Positions 24,834 through 35,285 of a DNA stretch of 64,000 bases are shown here, in pieces. The notes below the pieces were generated by a model. The model was not told where the DNA came from. It saw only the letters and a program-made list of their open reading frames with translations, and searched no databases. Origin of the DNA: Vanilla planifolia (lineage: Eukaryota > Streptophyta > Magnoliopsida > Asparagales > Orchidaceae); contig CM043870.1 of the NCBI GenBank assembly GCA_023846275.1, positions 10,859,527 to 10,923,526 on the forward strand, read 5' to 3'. Each line of letters begins with the position of its first letter. The stretch's first letter is position 1. Both the position numbers and the translations under genes were made by a program.

Positions 24834-25835
24834 ATATTACACTCCTTAGGTTAGCCAACCAAGATGCAATTTTTACAAGCTCTAGGCTGATCCAAGGTAT
24901 GTCTTTCTTCTTTTTAGTCTGGTTACTTAAGTGCTTTTAAATATTTTCCTAACTAGTATTGAGTAATAGTTGTGCGAAATCTAAAACAAAAGTTTACATT
25001 AAGTAGGATGATTCCCTTCCAAGTGCTTTAAATCTCACCAAGGTTGGATATCTTTCTTGGTTTTTAGATGTGATCTCTCTTTTAAGGAATGAATAACCAT
25101 CAACCTATAATTTTATAGTTCGATGGATGAGATGTGTGGTTTGGATGAACCTTGCACTTTCTTATTTCCTCCAAACAAGAAGCTATTGCTACTAAATAGG
25201 CATGAATATCCTTAGGCTCCAAAAAGGTAGGAAGTGGATGGATGAATAAGTAAAATTCAAGTCTTCTCTTTGGTTCCTTGAATCTATGAAGTTGCTTTAG
25301 ACATATAACCTTTAGGAGTTGGTTGGGCTAGCCATTAAAGGAGATAAGTGATGACTTTTTTCTTAAGGAAAAACATGAGATCTAAGCTATAAGAAACCTA
25401 AAAAGAAGAAGAGAGCTAAGTTTTAGGATAGAAAAGGAAGGAGTTGTAACCCTTGGTGAAGTCCACTACCTGAATCTAGGTAGGATGAACTTCAAGGCTA
25501 TGCACTTAAATTAAAAACTTAAGTTGGTTTAAAACTTAAGTTGGTTTTATTGATATTTTTGTTGTACTTATATTACACATGAAAAACCTAGATCAATTAA
25601 GAGATTATATGAACTTGTGTATTATCAAGATTAAATTAATTTCATGATAAGATAATTGCTACCTAGTTAACAAAAAACTAATTCTTAAATCTATTCTTAG
25701 ATGTTGTAATCTTGTAATTTTCCATTAATTTTCAAATTCTAGGTGTTGAATCATTCTATCAAGAGAGGCTGGTAGCATTAAGTAAGCCTTCAGGCTTGGT
25801 GAGAAGGGTTAGTAAAGAGCTTTCAAAGAGGTTAG
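24834..25835 (+). repeat. 3' LTR (possibly truncated) of gypsy element G
   Basis: The sequence after the polypurine run starts tattacactcc, close to the tgtaacac-type start of Tekay LTRs. No coding is seen. The stretch ends where the 5' LTR of copia element A begins (25836). If gypsy LTRs of this type are 2-4 kb long, this one was probably cut by the A insertion. The rest is not recognisable on the far side of A (42409 onward), so a simple insertion is not proven. Confidence 0.5.
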
Positions 25836-27705
25836 TGTTAAGTCACCTTTGTGTTTGATGAGTCAAGTATTAAATGTTTAGTATTTTATTATAATAGATT
25901 TGTATCATATGAATCTCATGTAATTTTTAATGAACAAGCTATGCACCTTTGAAGAAAGTAAATTAGTGGTCTTCAAAGTACCTTGGAGTGTTCAGTATGC
26001 TTTAAAGATTGAAGACATGCATCAACTTTGATAAGATTTTCCTTTATTATGAAATGGAATGTTTAACTTATTGATTTTAAGACACTCTTATTTCATATCA
26101 ATTTTAAATCATATTAAAGTATGAAATTATTCAATCATCTTCTTAATTTAGTAGATAAATAGGATTCTATTTTTGAATCTCATAACTTTTTTCTTGGTTA
26201 AATTTTATCCTTATTAAATTCAATGTTAAAGTTTTTACTAAATTTTGATTAAATTAAAAAATTAATTCTATTAAAATTTTTGTAATTAAAATAAAAAAAT
26301 TGCCACATCTCAACTTGAGCCAAGTGCAAAGCTCTCAGGCTGGGCAAGCCTGAGAGGGCACTTGCAAGTCTCGAGTTAGGCAACAATTAGAACCAAATTG
26401 GGTTGAGCCTGTTGTGGTTGATGGAAAATTTCCAAACCAAATGGGGTAAGGCATTGGGATTGAGTTGGGCAACACTTGAACTAACTATGTATGGGTTTGG
26501 TGGACCTGTATAAACCTGTATGTTGTGAGTATGCCTAGGAAATGAATTCCCAAGTGCTCAAGGTGGCGCCAGCCCTATTTAGGCTTTGAGTATTACTCGT
26601 GTGAATGATTATAAACTCCAAACACCCCTCCTCTACAATGTCGAATCCATTGTTCCTGTCTCCATCCAAAAACATATGTGCTTAGTGTTATTCGATTGTG
26701 CATTTTCATGATCACATGGTGGAGATTGCCCCCACCTTTAAGAAATGATCTTAATTAATCCAATCATCCATTTGATAAGCTCATTAAATGATTTCTATGT
26801 CATCTACCATAATTGATTGATCCTTACTTGACATCTCATGATTGTGAACTTGTTCGACTTCATCACACAACTTTCTTTATGAAAAATCTATTCTTGAATC
26901 GTGCAACTCAAAATAATCTATTTTGAATCCAAATGCTAAGATTTTTCTTAATTATCATTGATTAATCAAATAATTCAATCTCATTCAACTTGATTGAATG
27001 GCTTAAATCAAATATGTCTTGATCGAACTATCCATAACTCATCCACTTATTAACATTAGATTTGACAATATGCATCGCCACTGATCAAATAAAATGGATC
27101 TGATCCATCTTGCAAAATGGCTAATTATTTACTCATTAAGTTAGCTATTTTAAAAAGTTATTTTAACATATTTTTAAACTGTTTGGCTGTAGCTTTTCAA
27201 ATAGCTTTCTAGACTTTCTAATGATTATAATTAAAATATTTTTATAAAATACCTAACCATTATAAATGGAATAACTAATAAACTAAAATTAATCTTTTAG
27301 CTCTCAATAAAGAACTAATCAAAATCCTATTGGCATAAATTCTGTTGGTAGCAACTGTGCTTCACCTTCTCAAATCGTCAAAATTTTCAAGCTAAGTCTT
27401 GAACATAAAAACTCTTAAATTCTCATTTCTCTTCTTAAATTTAAGCTCATTATGCCATGTTCTATTAATCAAAAAGTATAAAAACGTGTATAAATTTATC
27501 AAAATTTTTGTATTATATTGTATTGTTCCTTTTCTCTTTGGTTTGGTAGCTTGAAAATTACCAAAAAATTGAGTTCAATTTGATCTCAAAAAAATTGGGT
27601 TGGGGTTGACCTCATAAAAGCCTGGGTTATAGTTGAACCTGTAAAAGCTTGAGTTCACTTGGGTGATTTGTCATATACATTTTAGTTATTTTCTTTAATT
27701 TTCTT
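25836..27705 (+). repeat. 5' LTR of copia element A
   Basis: The LTR begins tgttaagtcacctttgtg and is collinear with 40226-42408. By hand count over 26073-26186 versus 40462-40575 (114 bp without gaps) I find about 18 differences, most of them transitions, so the insertion is old. The block tcgattgtgcattttcatgatc near 26690-26712 is shared with family B LTRs. Towards the 3' end the match to the other LTR stops at about 27650, so some terminal sequence has been lost or replaced here. No genes are present. Confidence 0.85.
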
Positions 27706-27717
27706 AGGTATCATTTT
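27706..27717 (+). promoter_or_regulatory. Candidate primer-binding site of element A
   Basis: The sequence aggtatcatttt lies where a primer-binding site is expected. Its first eight bases match seven of the eight bases TGGTATCA that pair with initiator Met-tRNA in plant copia elements; the last four do not match. The call rests on position and this partial match only. Confidence 0.3.
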
Positions 27718-27805
27718 AGTTGCACACTAATTTAAATTTCTCTTTCATCATTTTTTTGTACTTTCCAAAATACATGTTTATTAGTTTTCTTCTTTAGTTT
27801 TTAAT

Positions 27806-29055
27806 ATGTCTTCATCAATTATTGATATTGGAGCGACACTTGATGAAGGATCTTCTTCAATCCATCCACCATTATTTTAGGGTGAATTTTATTTATATTG
27901 GAAAATGGATTTAGAATTTTTGTTCAATCAATTGATTTAGAACTTTAGGAAGTACTTACTAAATCATGTGATTTACCTAGAGATTAATGCACAAATAAAA
28001 TCCTATTTTTTTTAGTGAACTTAGTAGTTATCAAAGGAGAATAGTGCAAATTAATGCAAGAGAACTCAACTATCTTCATTATGGCATATCTTCATGTGAA
28101 TTTAATCAAGTTATGAATTTGCATACTATACATGAAGTTTTGAAAAAATTAGAAGTTACTTATGAAGATAATTCAGAAGTAAAAGAACTAACATAAATCT
28201 TCTTACACATGATTATGAGCTATTTAGAAATGTCCTAAGAATTCTATGTGAAGAGTATGATCCTCTTGCGACGATAATAAAGGAGACCAAAAACATAAAT
28301 AAGCTCACATTGGATAAGCTACTTGGAGAATTATTCATGACAAAATTGAGATGAATAAAAGGGTTGAAGAGGAGGCTTCCATGTGTAAGCCAAAGCATGG
28401 AGCAAGAAAAGAAAAACCATTAGTATTTAAAGCAAGTAGAGAAGATTCAAATGCAGCATCCATCTCTTCTATAGATTTGGAGGAAGAGGTAAATTTTCAC
28501 ATTAAAAGTTTAGCAAATAATTTGACAAAAATTTTTGTAAATGGGAAGTGGCAAAAGAAGAAAAGATGGAAAAAATGAATGAACTAAGATGTTATGATTG
28601 CAATTACTATCATATTAGATCAGATTGTCCACAACTCAAAGAAACTAAAAGAAAAGTTGAAAAAAAGAGAATGAAGAAGAAGAAAACCTTTCAAGCTACT
28701 TGGAGTGCTTCAAAAGATTTTGATTCCACAACTTCAAATAATGAGGAAGGGATGATGTGCTTCATGGCAAATGATGACTCAAGCACATCTAGTTAGAAGA
28801 AGAGGATGAGATAAACACTTGGTCTCATGATGTTCTTGAATATAATTATATAGAAGTTATTAGTGCTTTAACTTTTTTTAATGTGTTTTACAAAGAAAAG
28901 ATTGATCTTCTAAATTTTTTCATGAAAGAAAATGAGAAAAAGAAAATAGAAATGCTTCCAATTTGTGATGAAACAAATTCCATGATTATTGAGAATGCTT
29001 CATTGAAAGAGGAAATTACTAGTTTAAAAATAAAAATTCACTTGAGCATGTAAAA
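27806..29055 (+). pseudogene. Copia element A gag relic with zinc knuckle
   Basis: A plausible start is the ATG at 27806, giving a short leader then PPLF.GEFYLYW near 27868-27905, which matches the P-P-x-F-x-G-x-N-Y-x-x-W start of Sirevirus gag. The middle (28210-28355) keeps YELFRNVLRILCEEYDPLAT and a KLTLDKLLGEL block. The most open parts are 28351-28578 and 28548-28796 in different frames, so there is a shift near 28560. The second part carries CYDCNYYHIRSDCP (28592-28633), a zinc knuckle with one residue fewer than the usual C-X2-C-X4-H-X4-C. An acidic tail (28750-28840) and a lysine-rich, probably coiled-coil segment (28880-29050) complete the long Sirevirus-type gag. Several stops fall at positions where W or Q is conserved. 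Gag would form the cytoplasmic particle around the element RNA. Confidence 0.8.
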
Positions 29056-29499
29056 TTTTCTATTACTTCACATGATGTTCATTTTTTCAAACATAAAAAT
29101 ATATCTTCTTTTGAATACATGCAAAATATGTCATATATTACATGTTTTTATTATTATAGAAAAAGACATACCATTAAAGATTATAAAATTAGTAAAACAA
29201 TTTCTAATTTAAAACCTTGTCTCAAATAAGTAACTAAATGATATCGTGAATGCTTTGATAGTGAATATTAATACTCAACTCAAGCTTGCTTGAGTTCCTA
29301 AGGTTAGAGAATAGAAAAAGTAATATAAAATGACTCCACAATCATGATGTGGAGATATAATGTATTGAAAACATTCATAAAAGTAATATATTTAGAAATT
29401 TTACTTATAAAAAATCATGCAAACTAAGCAAATAAATGTTATATTTTATGACTACAAAGTTAAAATTTTATAACTTATGTAGCTATACATACAGAAAAA
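29056..29499 (+). other. Gag-protease spacer of element A
   Basis: This stretch is degraded. A YIT.F.YYRKRHTIKD-like stretch at about 29135-29185 is probably the second Cys/His block of Sireviruses with its cysteines mostly lost. The rest shows nothing recognisable. Confidence 0.35.
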
Positions 29500-29700
29500 A
29501 AATTAAGATCTAGCTCTTTGGTGTTGGATAGTGGATGTTCAAGACATATGATCAGAGATCGATCAATGTTTGTATCAATAGAATATAAACCAAATAGATG
29601 GATAACATTAGGAGACAACACCAAGAAGAAGATAATTAGAATTTATGATATAGGTATGCCTAATTTTATACTTTTAAATGTTTTCTTTGTGATGAATTAG
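29500..29700 (+). pseudogene. Copia element A protease relic
   Basis: The open stretch reads LDSGCSRHM (the D-S-G at 29527-29535), then GDNTKKKII and a VFFVMN-like end. This is the copia aspartic protease, which normally reads W-x-x-D-S-G-C-S-R-H-M-T-G. The catalytic DSG is intact, but the domain is cut by a stop at 29698 after about 60 codons, and no start codon belongs to it. In an active element this enzyme would cleave the Gag-Pol polyprotein inside the particle. Confidence 0.85.
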
Positions 29701-30780
29701 AATTTAATTTAATTAGTATTAGTAATTATGTGATAATAGTTATTTTGTTAATTTTGATACTCAATGTTACATAATATTAAAAAATAATCACGATATATTA
29801 GTTGGTAGAAGAAATGGTGATACCTATGTGATTAAGTTTGATCAACTAAAAACTAATGGAATAGCATGCCTTATTACACATTCAAATAAGAATAATTTAT
29901 GACAAAAAAGATTGTCATGTAGGTTATTTAACCATAAAGAAAATAAGTAAGCTAGATATAGTTAGAGGTCTTCCTAAACAAAAAAAACTAATTTGGAAAT
30001 GTGTGAATCATGCTGTAAAGAAAATCAAGGTAAATCTTCCTTTGAACAAAAAAATGACTTAACCACTAGTAGATATTTAGAGATAGTTAAACCCTTTTAG
30101 ACCCATACAACACTTAAGGTTAGGTGGAAAGAAATATAGGTTTGTGATTATTGATGATTTTTCTAGATATACTTGGATTGTATTTCTTGAGAGTAAAAAT
30201 AAAATATTTAAACTTTTTTAATTTAATAAAAGAGATAAAAAAAAGAAAAACTAATATCAAATTAATTTGTATTTAAAGTTATAATGTTAGTGAATTTAAG
30301 AATGAGAATTTTTATGATTATTGCCAGAGAAAGGGAATAAGGCATCAATTTACATGTCTTTATACACTTCAATAAAATGAGATTGTAGAAAGAAAGAATA
30401 GAACCTTAGTAGAGATGGGTAGAACAATGTTGGCTAAATATAATCTACAAAAGTACTTTTGGGTTGAGATAATAAATATAACTTGTTATATAATAAATAG
30501 AATTAATTTAAAGCCAATACTTAAGAAACTTTCTTATGAATTATTTAAAAATAAGAGACAAAATGTTAGTTACTTTCATGTTTTTTTGATATAAATTACT
30601 ATTCTTAATAACAAAAGTGTCAACTTAAATAAGTTTGATGAAAAAATTAGTGTAAGAATTTTCTTAGGATACTCTTCTCTTAGAAAAATGTATAGAGCTT
30701 ATAACATAAATACTCAAAAGATAGAGAAATTAATGCATGTAATGTTTGAATAGTAAATTCAAGAGATAAATGATAAAAAG
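29701..30780 (+). pseudogene. Copia element A integrase relic
   Basis: The pre-integrase zone has a QKRLSCRLFNHK-like remnant (about 29905-29940) of the H-x-R-L-G-H motif, followed by C-x-x-C (29999-30020). The core reads FVIIDDFSRYTWIVFLE (30141-30191), carrying the first catalytic aspartate. Near 30345-30420 QxNEIVERKNRTL, which follows the third catalytic residue region, is recognisable with changes. YELFKNKRQNVSYF lies at 30540-30580 and FLGYSSLRKMYRAYN at 30663-30705; the latter is the Sirevirus integrase C-terminal signature (F-L-G-Y-S...K-A-Y-R). Frames switch several times. The domain order after protease fits Ty1/copia. Confidence 0.85.
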
Positions 30781-31140
30781 TTAGATGAAGAGATAAAGTC
30801 CTTAGAAAACTTAGACTTGAAAGAGGATGAAGACAAAACAAAAAGTACAAAAGGGGAAGAGATTAATCATAAATGACCTAAAGATTGGAGGTATCAAGAT
30901 TCACATCCAAAGGAATTAATAATAGGATATGTTAATCAAGGTTAGGATTAGAGCTTCTATGAAAGAAATTGATCATAGTGTATTTGTATCTTTCAATGAA
31001 CCAGTATCTATAAAAGATGCACTTAAGGATGACTATTAGGTTCAAGAAATTAATGAAGAATTAGATTAATTTGAGAGAAACAAAGTGTGGGAATTAGTTT
31101 TTAAGCCTTGTGATCAACAAGTAAAATGTTTATGTTTCTA
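30781..31140 (+). pseudogene. Copia element A reverse transcriptase, N-terminal piece
   Basis: An acidic linker precedes a W-x-x-H-P.E-like block (PKDWRYQDSHPKELIIG near 30880-30925), the usual lead-in to Sirevirus RT (H-P-x-x-x-I-I-G). The RT start follows, with an ELDxFERNKVWEL-like block at about 31055-31095 and a K-P-C-D-Q-Q-V stretch at 31102-31125. The domain is cut there. Its continuation, the K-W-V-F-K-N-K block, is found at 38676 after the LINE. The LINE therefore lies inside the copia RT gene. Confidence 0.85.
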
Positions 31141-32001
31141 GCTGCCTTCTGATGGCAGAGGTTGTTGTTGTTCTCACCACCTTCTGATCGGAGGTTCTGG
31201 TGTTCTCGGGCACGCGCGTGTCCTCTCTGCTTGTGGCATGCATCTTCCTGCGCACATGCGGTCTCTCAGTGCACGTGCTCTTGGGCGGTGTTTGCTCTGG
31301 GACGTGTAGTTTCTCTGTGCACATCTCGTGTGGCTTGCTGTGCATTTGGGCTCGTAAAGTTCTGATGCTCCATGTTTTTCGAATTATTCTACGAATCTTA
31401 AGGTATATCCCTATAACTCCATTGCAAGGGTTGCAGTGCTCTATGCTTGTTGCAAAATTCTAAGGTTGAAGATGACTTTTGGACTGGCTGCTCTTTCCAA
31501 TTTCAAAAATTTGATTTTCTGAGTTTTCTATTTTCGCGGGCATGCTGGTATAGTATTAAACACTATTCTACTCCGTGGTGCATCTTACCCCGGGCTGACT
31601 GTTGTGCTTGCTGTGTGCTGAATGTAGTAATCTGCTCGTTGCGCCTGGGCTGAGCCTTTTGCATTGTGGCACGCTGGTGCCGTGTCACAATGTTTTGGTG
31701 CATGGTGAGGGTCCCCTTACTGCGGATTGCTCCAAATCATTTGGGCTTTATTGCCTTGTATTAAATTTGTAATAATACAGGGGGTTCGCTATGTGATTTG
31801 GCTGTGTGGTAGCAGGGCTTCTTTGTGGTGCTATGGATGTTGGCTTGGCTGAATTGTGCTTGCTAATCTTATCTTGATATCTATGTTTTGTAAAATCTGT
31901 CTCGTAGGAAACCCACAGTGTTATTGGACTGCTGTTGTGTTTTTCCATCCTTTGGTGCTTGCTTCCTTCTTTTGGCCTAGTGTGGTTTGATCTTGTTTGG
32001 A
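31141..32001 (+). other. LINE 5' untranslated region
   Basis: A GC-rich region with no conserved protein. Plant L1 elements carry an internal promoter in this position, but I see no element I can name. Overlapping open frames on both strands (for example 31130-31345 and 31748-32157 on the minus strand, 31162-31463 on the plus) have skewed, low-complexity composition and no family resemblance. I take them as chance frames in GC-rich DNA. Confidence 0.5.
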
Positions 32002-33904
32002 ATGGCAGGAGGAAAGGCTACTCGGAGCAGCAAAAAGCTTAAAAATAATGGCAGTGTCTCTCCTTCTCTTCACTTGGATTCTGGGAGTGCTGGGCATAGT
32101 GTGAAAAATAAAGGAAGTGTTCTGGGGCTCTCCATTATGGACAGTGATGCAATTCAATTAAATCAGTGTTTAATTCCAACCAGTTCAGTAAGTAGCTCCT
32201 CGAATGAGACTTTGGCAAGTAATGAAAAGGACACACAAACTGAGGACACGGGTGGGAGTTAGTTGGCTTCACATTGTGTCTTGCTTCGGGCTAATTTGGC
32301 TGGTCCCGAGGACTCTCGTGCTTCGCCCTCACCGCGTGCACTGCGCGTTGTGGGTGCACCGAAGGAGGTTGACATGCCAACATATGTTGAGAGGGGTGTT
32401 GTTGCGGCGCAAAATGATGTTGACGACATGCCTTTGGCACATGTTGATGATGCGTATGACACGGGGCTTATGGAGCGGTCGGGTGACATCTCACGTGGAA
32501 TGCATGTCAACTTTCAAGGATATTTTAACAGCAAATAACAAATCAGCTATGGGTGTTGCCACTTCTTTCATTCCCCCTAAGATGATTGATGTCGAGGATA
32601 GAGCAGCGGCCTTGCCACGTTGCTTGGAGGCTGATGCTATTGTGATGTTGTGGGAGGCGTGTGATAGGAGGCGTGCTTTCCATCAGCATGACTAGGTTGG
32701 GAGGGTGTATGGCAATTCACTTCCATTTCCCATTATTGCCAGGATTTTGACAAAGAGGTGGGGCCATTTTGAGGATTTTCGTATCTTGGAGCTTCCACAT
32801 CATTGTTTTTGTTTGCATTTCAATTCCATGGAGGATCGCAAAAAGGTTTGGTTGGGGGGTTCATGGAAGGTTGCGGGGCAAGCCATGGGCCTCGATGCTT
32901 GGTCTGCAGAATTTAAACCATCTGAGAATACAACGATGTGTGCTCCTGTTTGGGTTCGTTTTCCAGCTCTACCATTATTATATTGGGACATTGATAATAT
33001 CCTCAGGATAGCAAACAATGTGGAGGAACCCATCCTTTTAGATGGTTAGACTGCAGAAACTCAACGTTCATCCTTCGCCTGTGTATGTGTAAGAATTGAC
33101 TTGACTAAGCGTCTGAAGCCTGGCGTGTGGCTTAGTGAGGACCTTGGGAGTACCTTTCAACCCTTCTAATATGAAGGGCTCCCGCGTATATGCTATGGTT
33201 GCGGACATGTGGGACACGAGCATGAGCAATGTCCAAGGGGGATCACTAAAACAACATACGTAAATGCTACAGTTACTACGATATGAATTCCTTGTGCTCC
33301 CACGCCTAATATGGAGCCACACTCGGCGGGTGCCTCGCACGACAAATCCCCTAGTAAGGAGGAGCCGCAGCGCGCGTAAAGTGCGTCCTCGCCCATTGCT
33401 GTGCAACACGCGGTGGGTGCATCACATGGCAAATCCCTTGTTGCGGAGGAGCCACAGCGCGCGCTGGATGCTTGCACGCCTCTTGGGTAGGCGGGGGCGG
33501 GGGGGGGGGGTGAGTAGGGAAGCCCTTGGACCTTGGATGGTGGTCAAACCTAGGTGTAAGAGGCAGAGTATGTCCCAGAGGAAGGAAAATGTGTCACAGG
33601 CTATCTCGAGAGGGACCTCGAGAGGACCAGTAAGAGGGGCTGGGGGCAATGGAAATAATAGGAAAAGAAGCACATCGGCCTTCCGTGGAAGACAACCCTC
33701 AAGGGAACAATGGGCTTCTGGGGTGGCGTCCGTAGTGAAAACTCCTCCCACGTCTCTCCCCCGACGAGCGTGGGCATGGGGAAGCTATCCAATTCTGGGG
33801 AAGACATGGCTAAAAAGAAAGGGAAAGAGGTTGCTCAGGAGACTCATTTTGATGGTTCGAGGGGCAGTGGAAGTTCTTATAATATTCACAAGGATGTAGC
33901 CTAA
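32002..33904 (+). pseudogene. LINE ORF1 (DUF4283 and CCHC zinc knuckle), broken
   Basis: ORF1 proteins of plant L1s bind element RNA. The start I prefer is the ATG at 32002 (MAGGKATRSSKK), because a basic, serine-rich N-terminus is usual; 31987 is in the same frame. This frame has a stop at 32260 and ends at 32539. The DUF4283 domain continues in another frame from about 32540: RRRAFHQHD, then PFPIIARILTKRWG (32719-32760), HCFCLHFNSMEDRKKVW (32802-32852) and APVWVRFPALPLLYW (32941-32985). Stops at 32693, 33047 and 33167 fall inside it. RIDLTKRLKPGVW (33091-33129) precedes the knuckle CYGCGHVGHEHEQC at 33191-33232, a perfect C-X2-C-X4-H-X4-C. A repeat-rich linker and an 11-G run at about 33500-33511 shift the frame to GPWMVVKPRCK (about 33528-33560), a motif typical of plant LINE ORF1. 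The basic tail then runs to 33904. Confidence 0.85.
33308..33490 (+). repeat. 87-bp coding tandem repeat in LINE ORF1 linker
   Basis: Two units offset by 87 bp (29 codons; gtgcctcgcac at 33330, gtgcatcacatg at 33417) encode similar peptides of the form GAS-H-x-K-S...EEPQRA. The period keeps the frame. The region is very GC-rich and dense in CG, unlike all surrounding repeats. The linker after the zinc knuckle of L1 ORF1 is usually poorly conserved, so a repeat here would be tolerated. Confidence 0.8.
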
Positions 33905-34486
33905 GAGGATGTCCTCTTCACTGCAAATCGTGGATTGCAGCATGGACGGACATTTTTGCATAACTTCTTTTAGCAAGGTTGGTGCCTTAAGGGTGATTTT
34001 GGAGGTGCTTTTGGATCCATTCCAGAATTTATGAAGGTCTGGCTGATATATTCTTGGTGGCTGTTCCTTGACTGCGGTGGACATTCTCGTACGAGGGATG
34101 GTATTCCTTGGTGCGAAGTGGTTGTGCTGTGCGTGAAGGCTGGCGCAGCAGTGGCAGGGGATGGAGATGTGGCGTCTTGGTGCGGGGGTGCTGCTGGGGT
34201 GCATGTGGATGCGGCTGGATCAAGATGCGCTGCGGATGTATTGGTCGTGGTGTTTGGAGGGGCTCCACTTTTGCGGGTGGGCACTTGCGCACGTTTGCGG
34301 GGTGCCACTCAGGGGTTGTGCCTACTGGTGCAGCCTGAGGTGCACTTCTTGCGTGCATGCTCGCTTTGTTTGCAGAGTGCGTTTCGTGGATGAGCGCGTG
34401 ATGCGGGTGCTCTCGGCGGTGCTTGCTTGGTGGTGTGGGCTAAAGGCTATGGCTGAGATGGGATGGGTGTTTTTTCCACTCTATTG
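33905..34486 (+). other. LINE ORF1-ORF2 interval
   Basis: No conserved domain is seen here. The interval holds the last few codons of the ORF1 frame region and a GC-rich stretch rich in tgg, gtg and gcg words. Overlapping open frames on both strands (33785-34358 minus, 34031-34487 plus) show biased composition and no recognisable motif. The ORF2 start follows at 34487. Confidence 0.5.
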
Positions 34487-35285
34487 ATGATTAAGTTTGC
34501 AGTTTGGAACATTCGTGGGATCCGAGACCACAAGTCCAGATGCTATTTGCAGAGGTTTGTTAGGGATGGAAGTATTGATGCTGTTGGGTTGGTGGAGACA
34601 AGGGTTCAGACATTTAGCAGAAGGGACGTTGACCTCTTACTTGGGAAGGACTGGGAGTTTGCTGTTCAGCCTTCGTTGGGTAAGTCTGTGGGCATCGTTA
34701 TCCTTTGGAGGAGGCAGCTGGATCTTAGGATCACACGCCTCTCTGTCCACGTGGTGATCGTCATGGTCCCAGTTGTTGATGGTCATGATATTAGATGGAG
34801 TGTGGTCTATAGCCTAAATAACCCATATAGGCGTAGAGCAATTTGGCATATTCTCAGCGTTTGGGGGTCCTATGATTGTGGTTGGTGATTTTAACATTGT
34901 TATGTCACAGGAAGAGAAGCACAGGGGTAAGCCTTTCTGCAGTGGTGTTGGCCAACAGGAGTTCCTGGATTCCATGCATGAATTGCAGCTTACTGATTTT
35001 GGTTTCACGGGGAATAGGTTTACTTGGTGTAATGGTAAGCAAGGAAAAGCCAGAATCTGGGAGAGACTTGATCGGGCACTTATCAACCTGGATGGTCTTA
35101 CTGCTTTTCCAATGGCACTTGTTACTCATCTTGCTTGGATTGGTTCGGACCACTGTCTTATTATCATTGATATCGGGAGGGAGTTTCCGAAACCTACTAA
35201 GCCTAGGAGCTGTTTTGAGAGTATCTTGTTGGATGATTCGTACTCGGCTACTGTTGTCAGGAGGGCTTGGGATAGGTATGTGTAG
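34487..35285 (+). pseudogene. LINE ORF2 apurinic-type endonuclease domain
   Basis: The ATG at 34487 opens MIKFAVWNIRGIRD, the standard start of plant L1 ORF2, where the N of W-N-x-R-G is a metal-binding residue. AVGLVETRV (34577-34603) carries the catalytic E. A frameshift at a GGGGG run near 34862-34867 moves the reading to VVGDFNIVMS (34877-34906), with the catalytic D and N. FTGNRFTWCN (35006-35035) and WERLDRALIN (35057-35086) follow, and GSDHCLI (35140-35160) carries the terminal S-D-H. All catalytic signatures are therefore still present despite the shift. A stop at 35283 ends the open part just after the domain. The enzyme nicks the target DNA to prime reverse transcription. Confidence 0.92.

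Noticed and set aside
31130..34487. Many overlapping open frames on both strands in the GC-rich 5' half of the LINE (for example 32259-32510, 33068-33751 and 33785-34358 minus; 34031-34487 plus)
   Set aside because: High GC lengthens chance open frames. Only the frames carrying DUF4283, the CCHC knuckle, GPWMVV and endonuclease motifs are supported; the others are shadows or non-coding leader.
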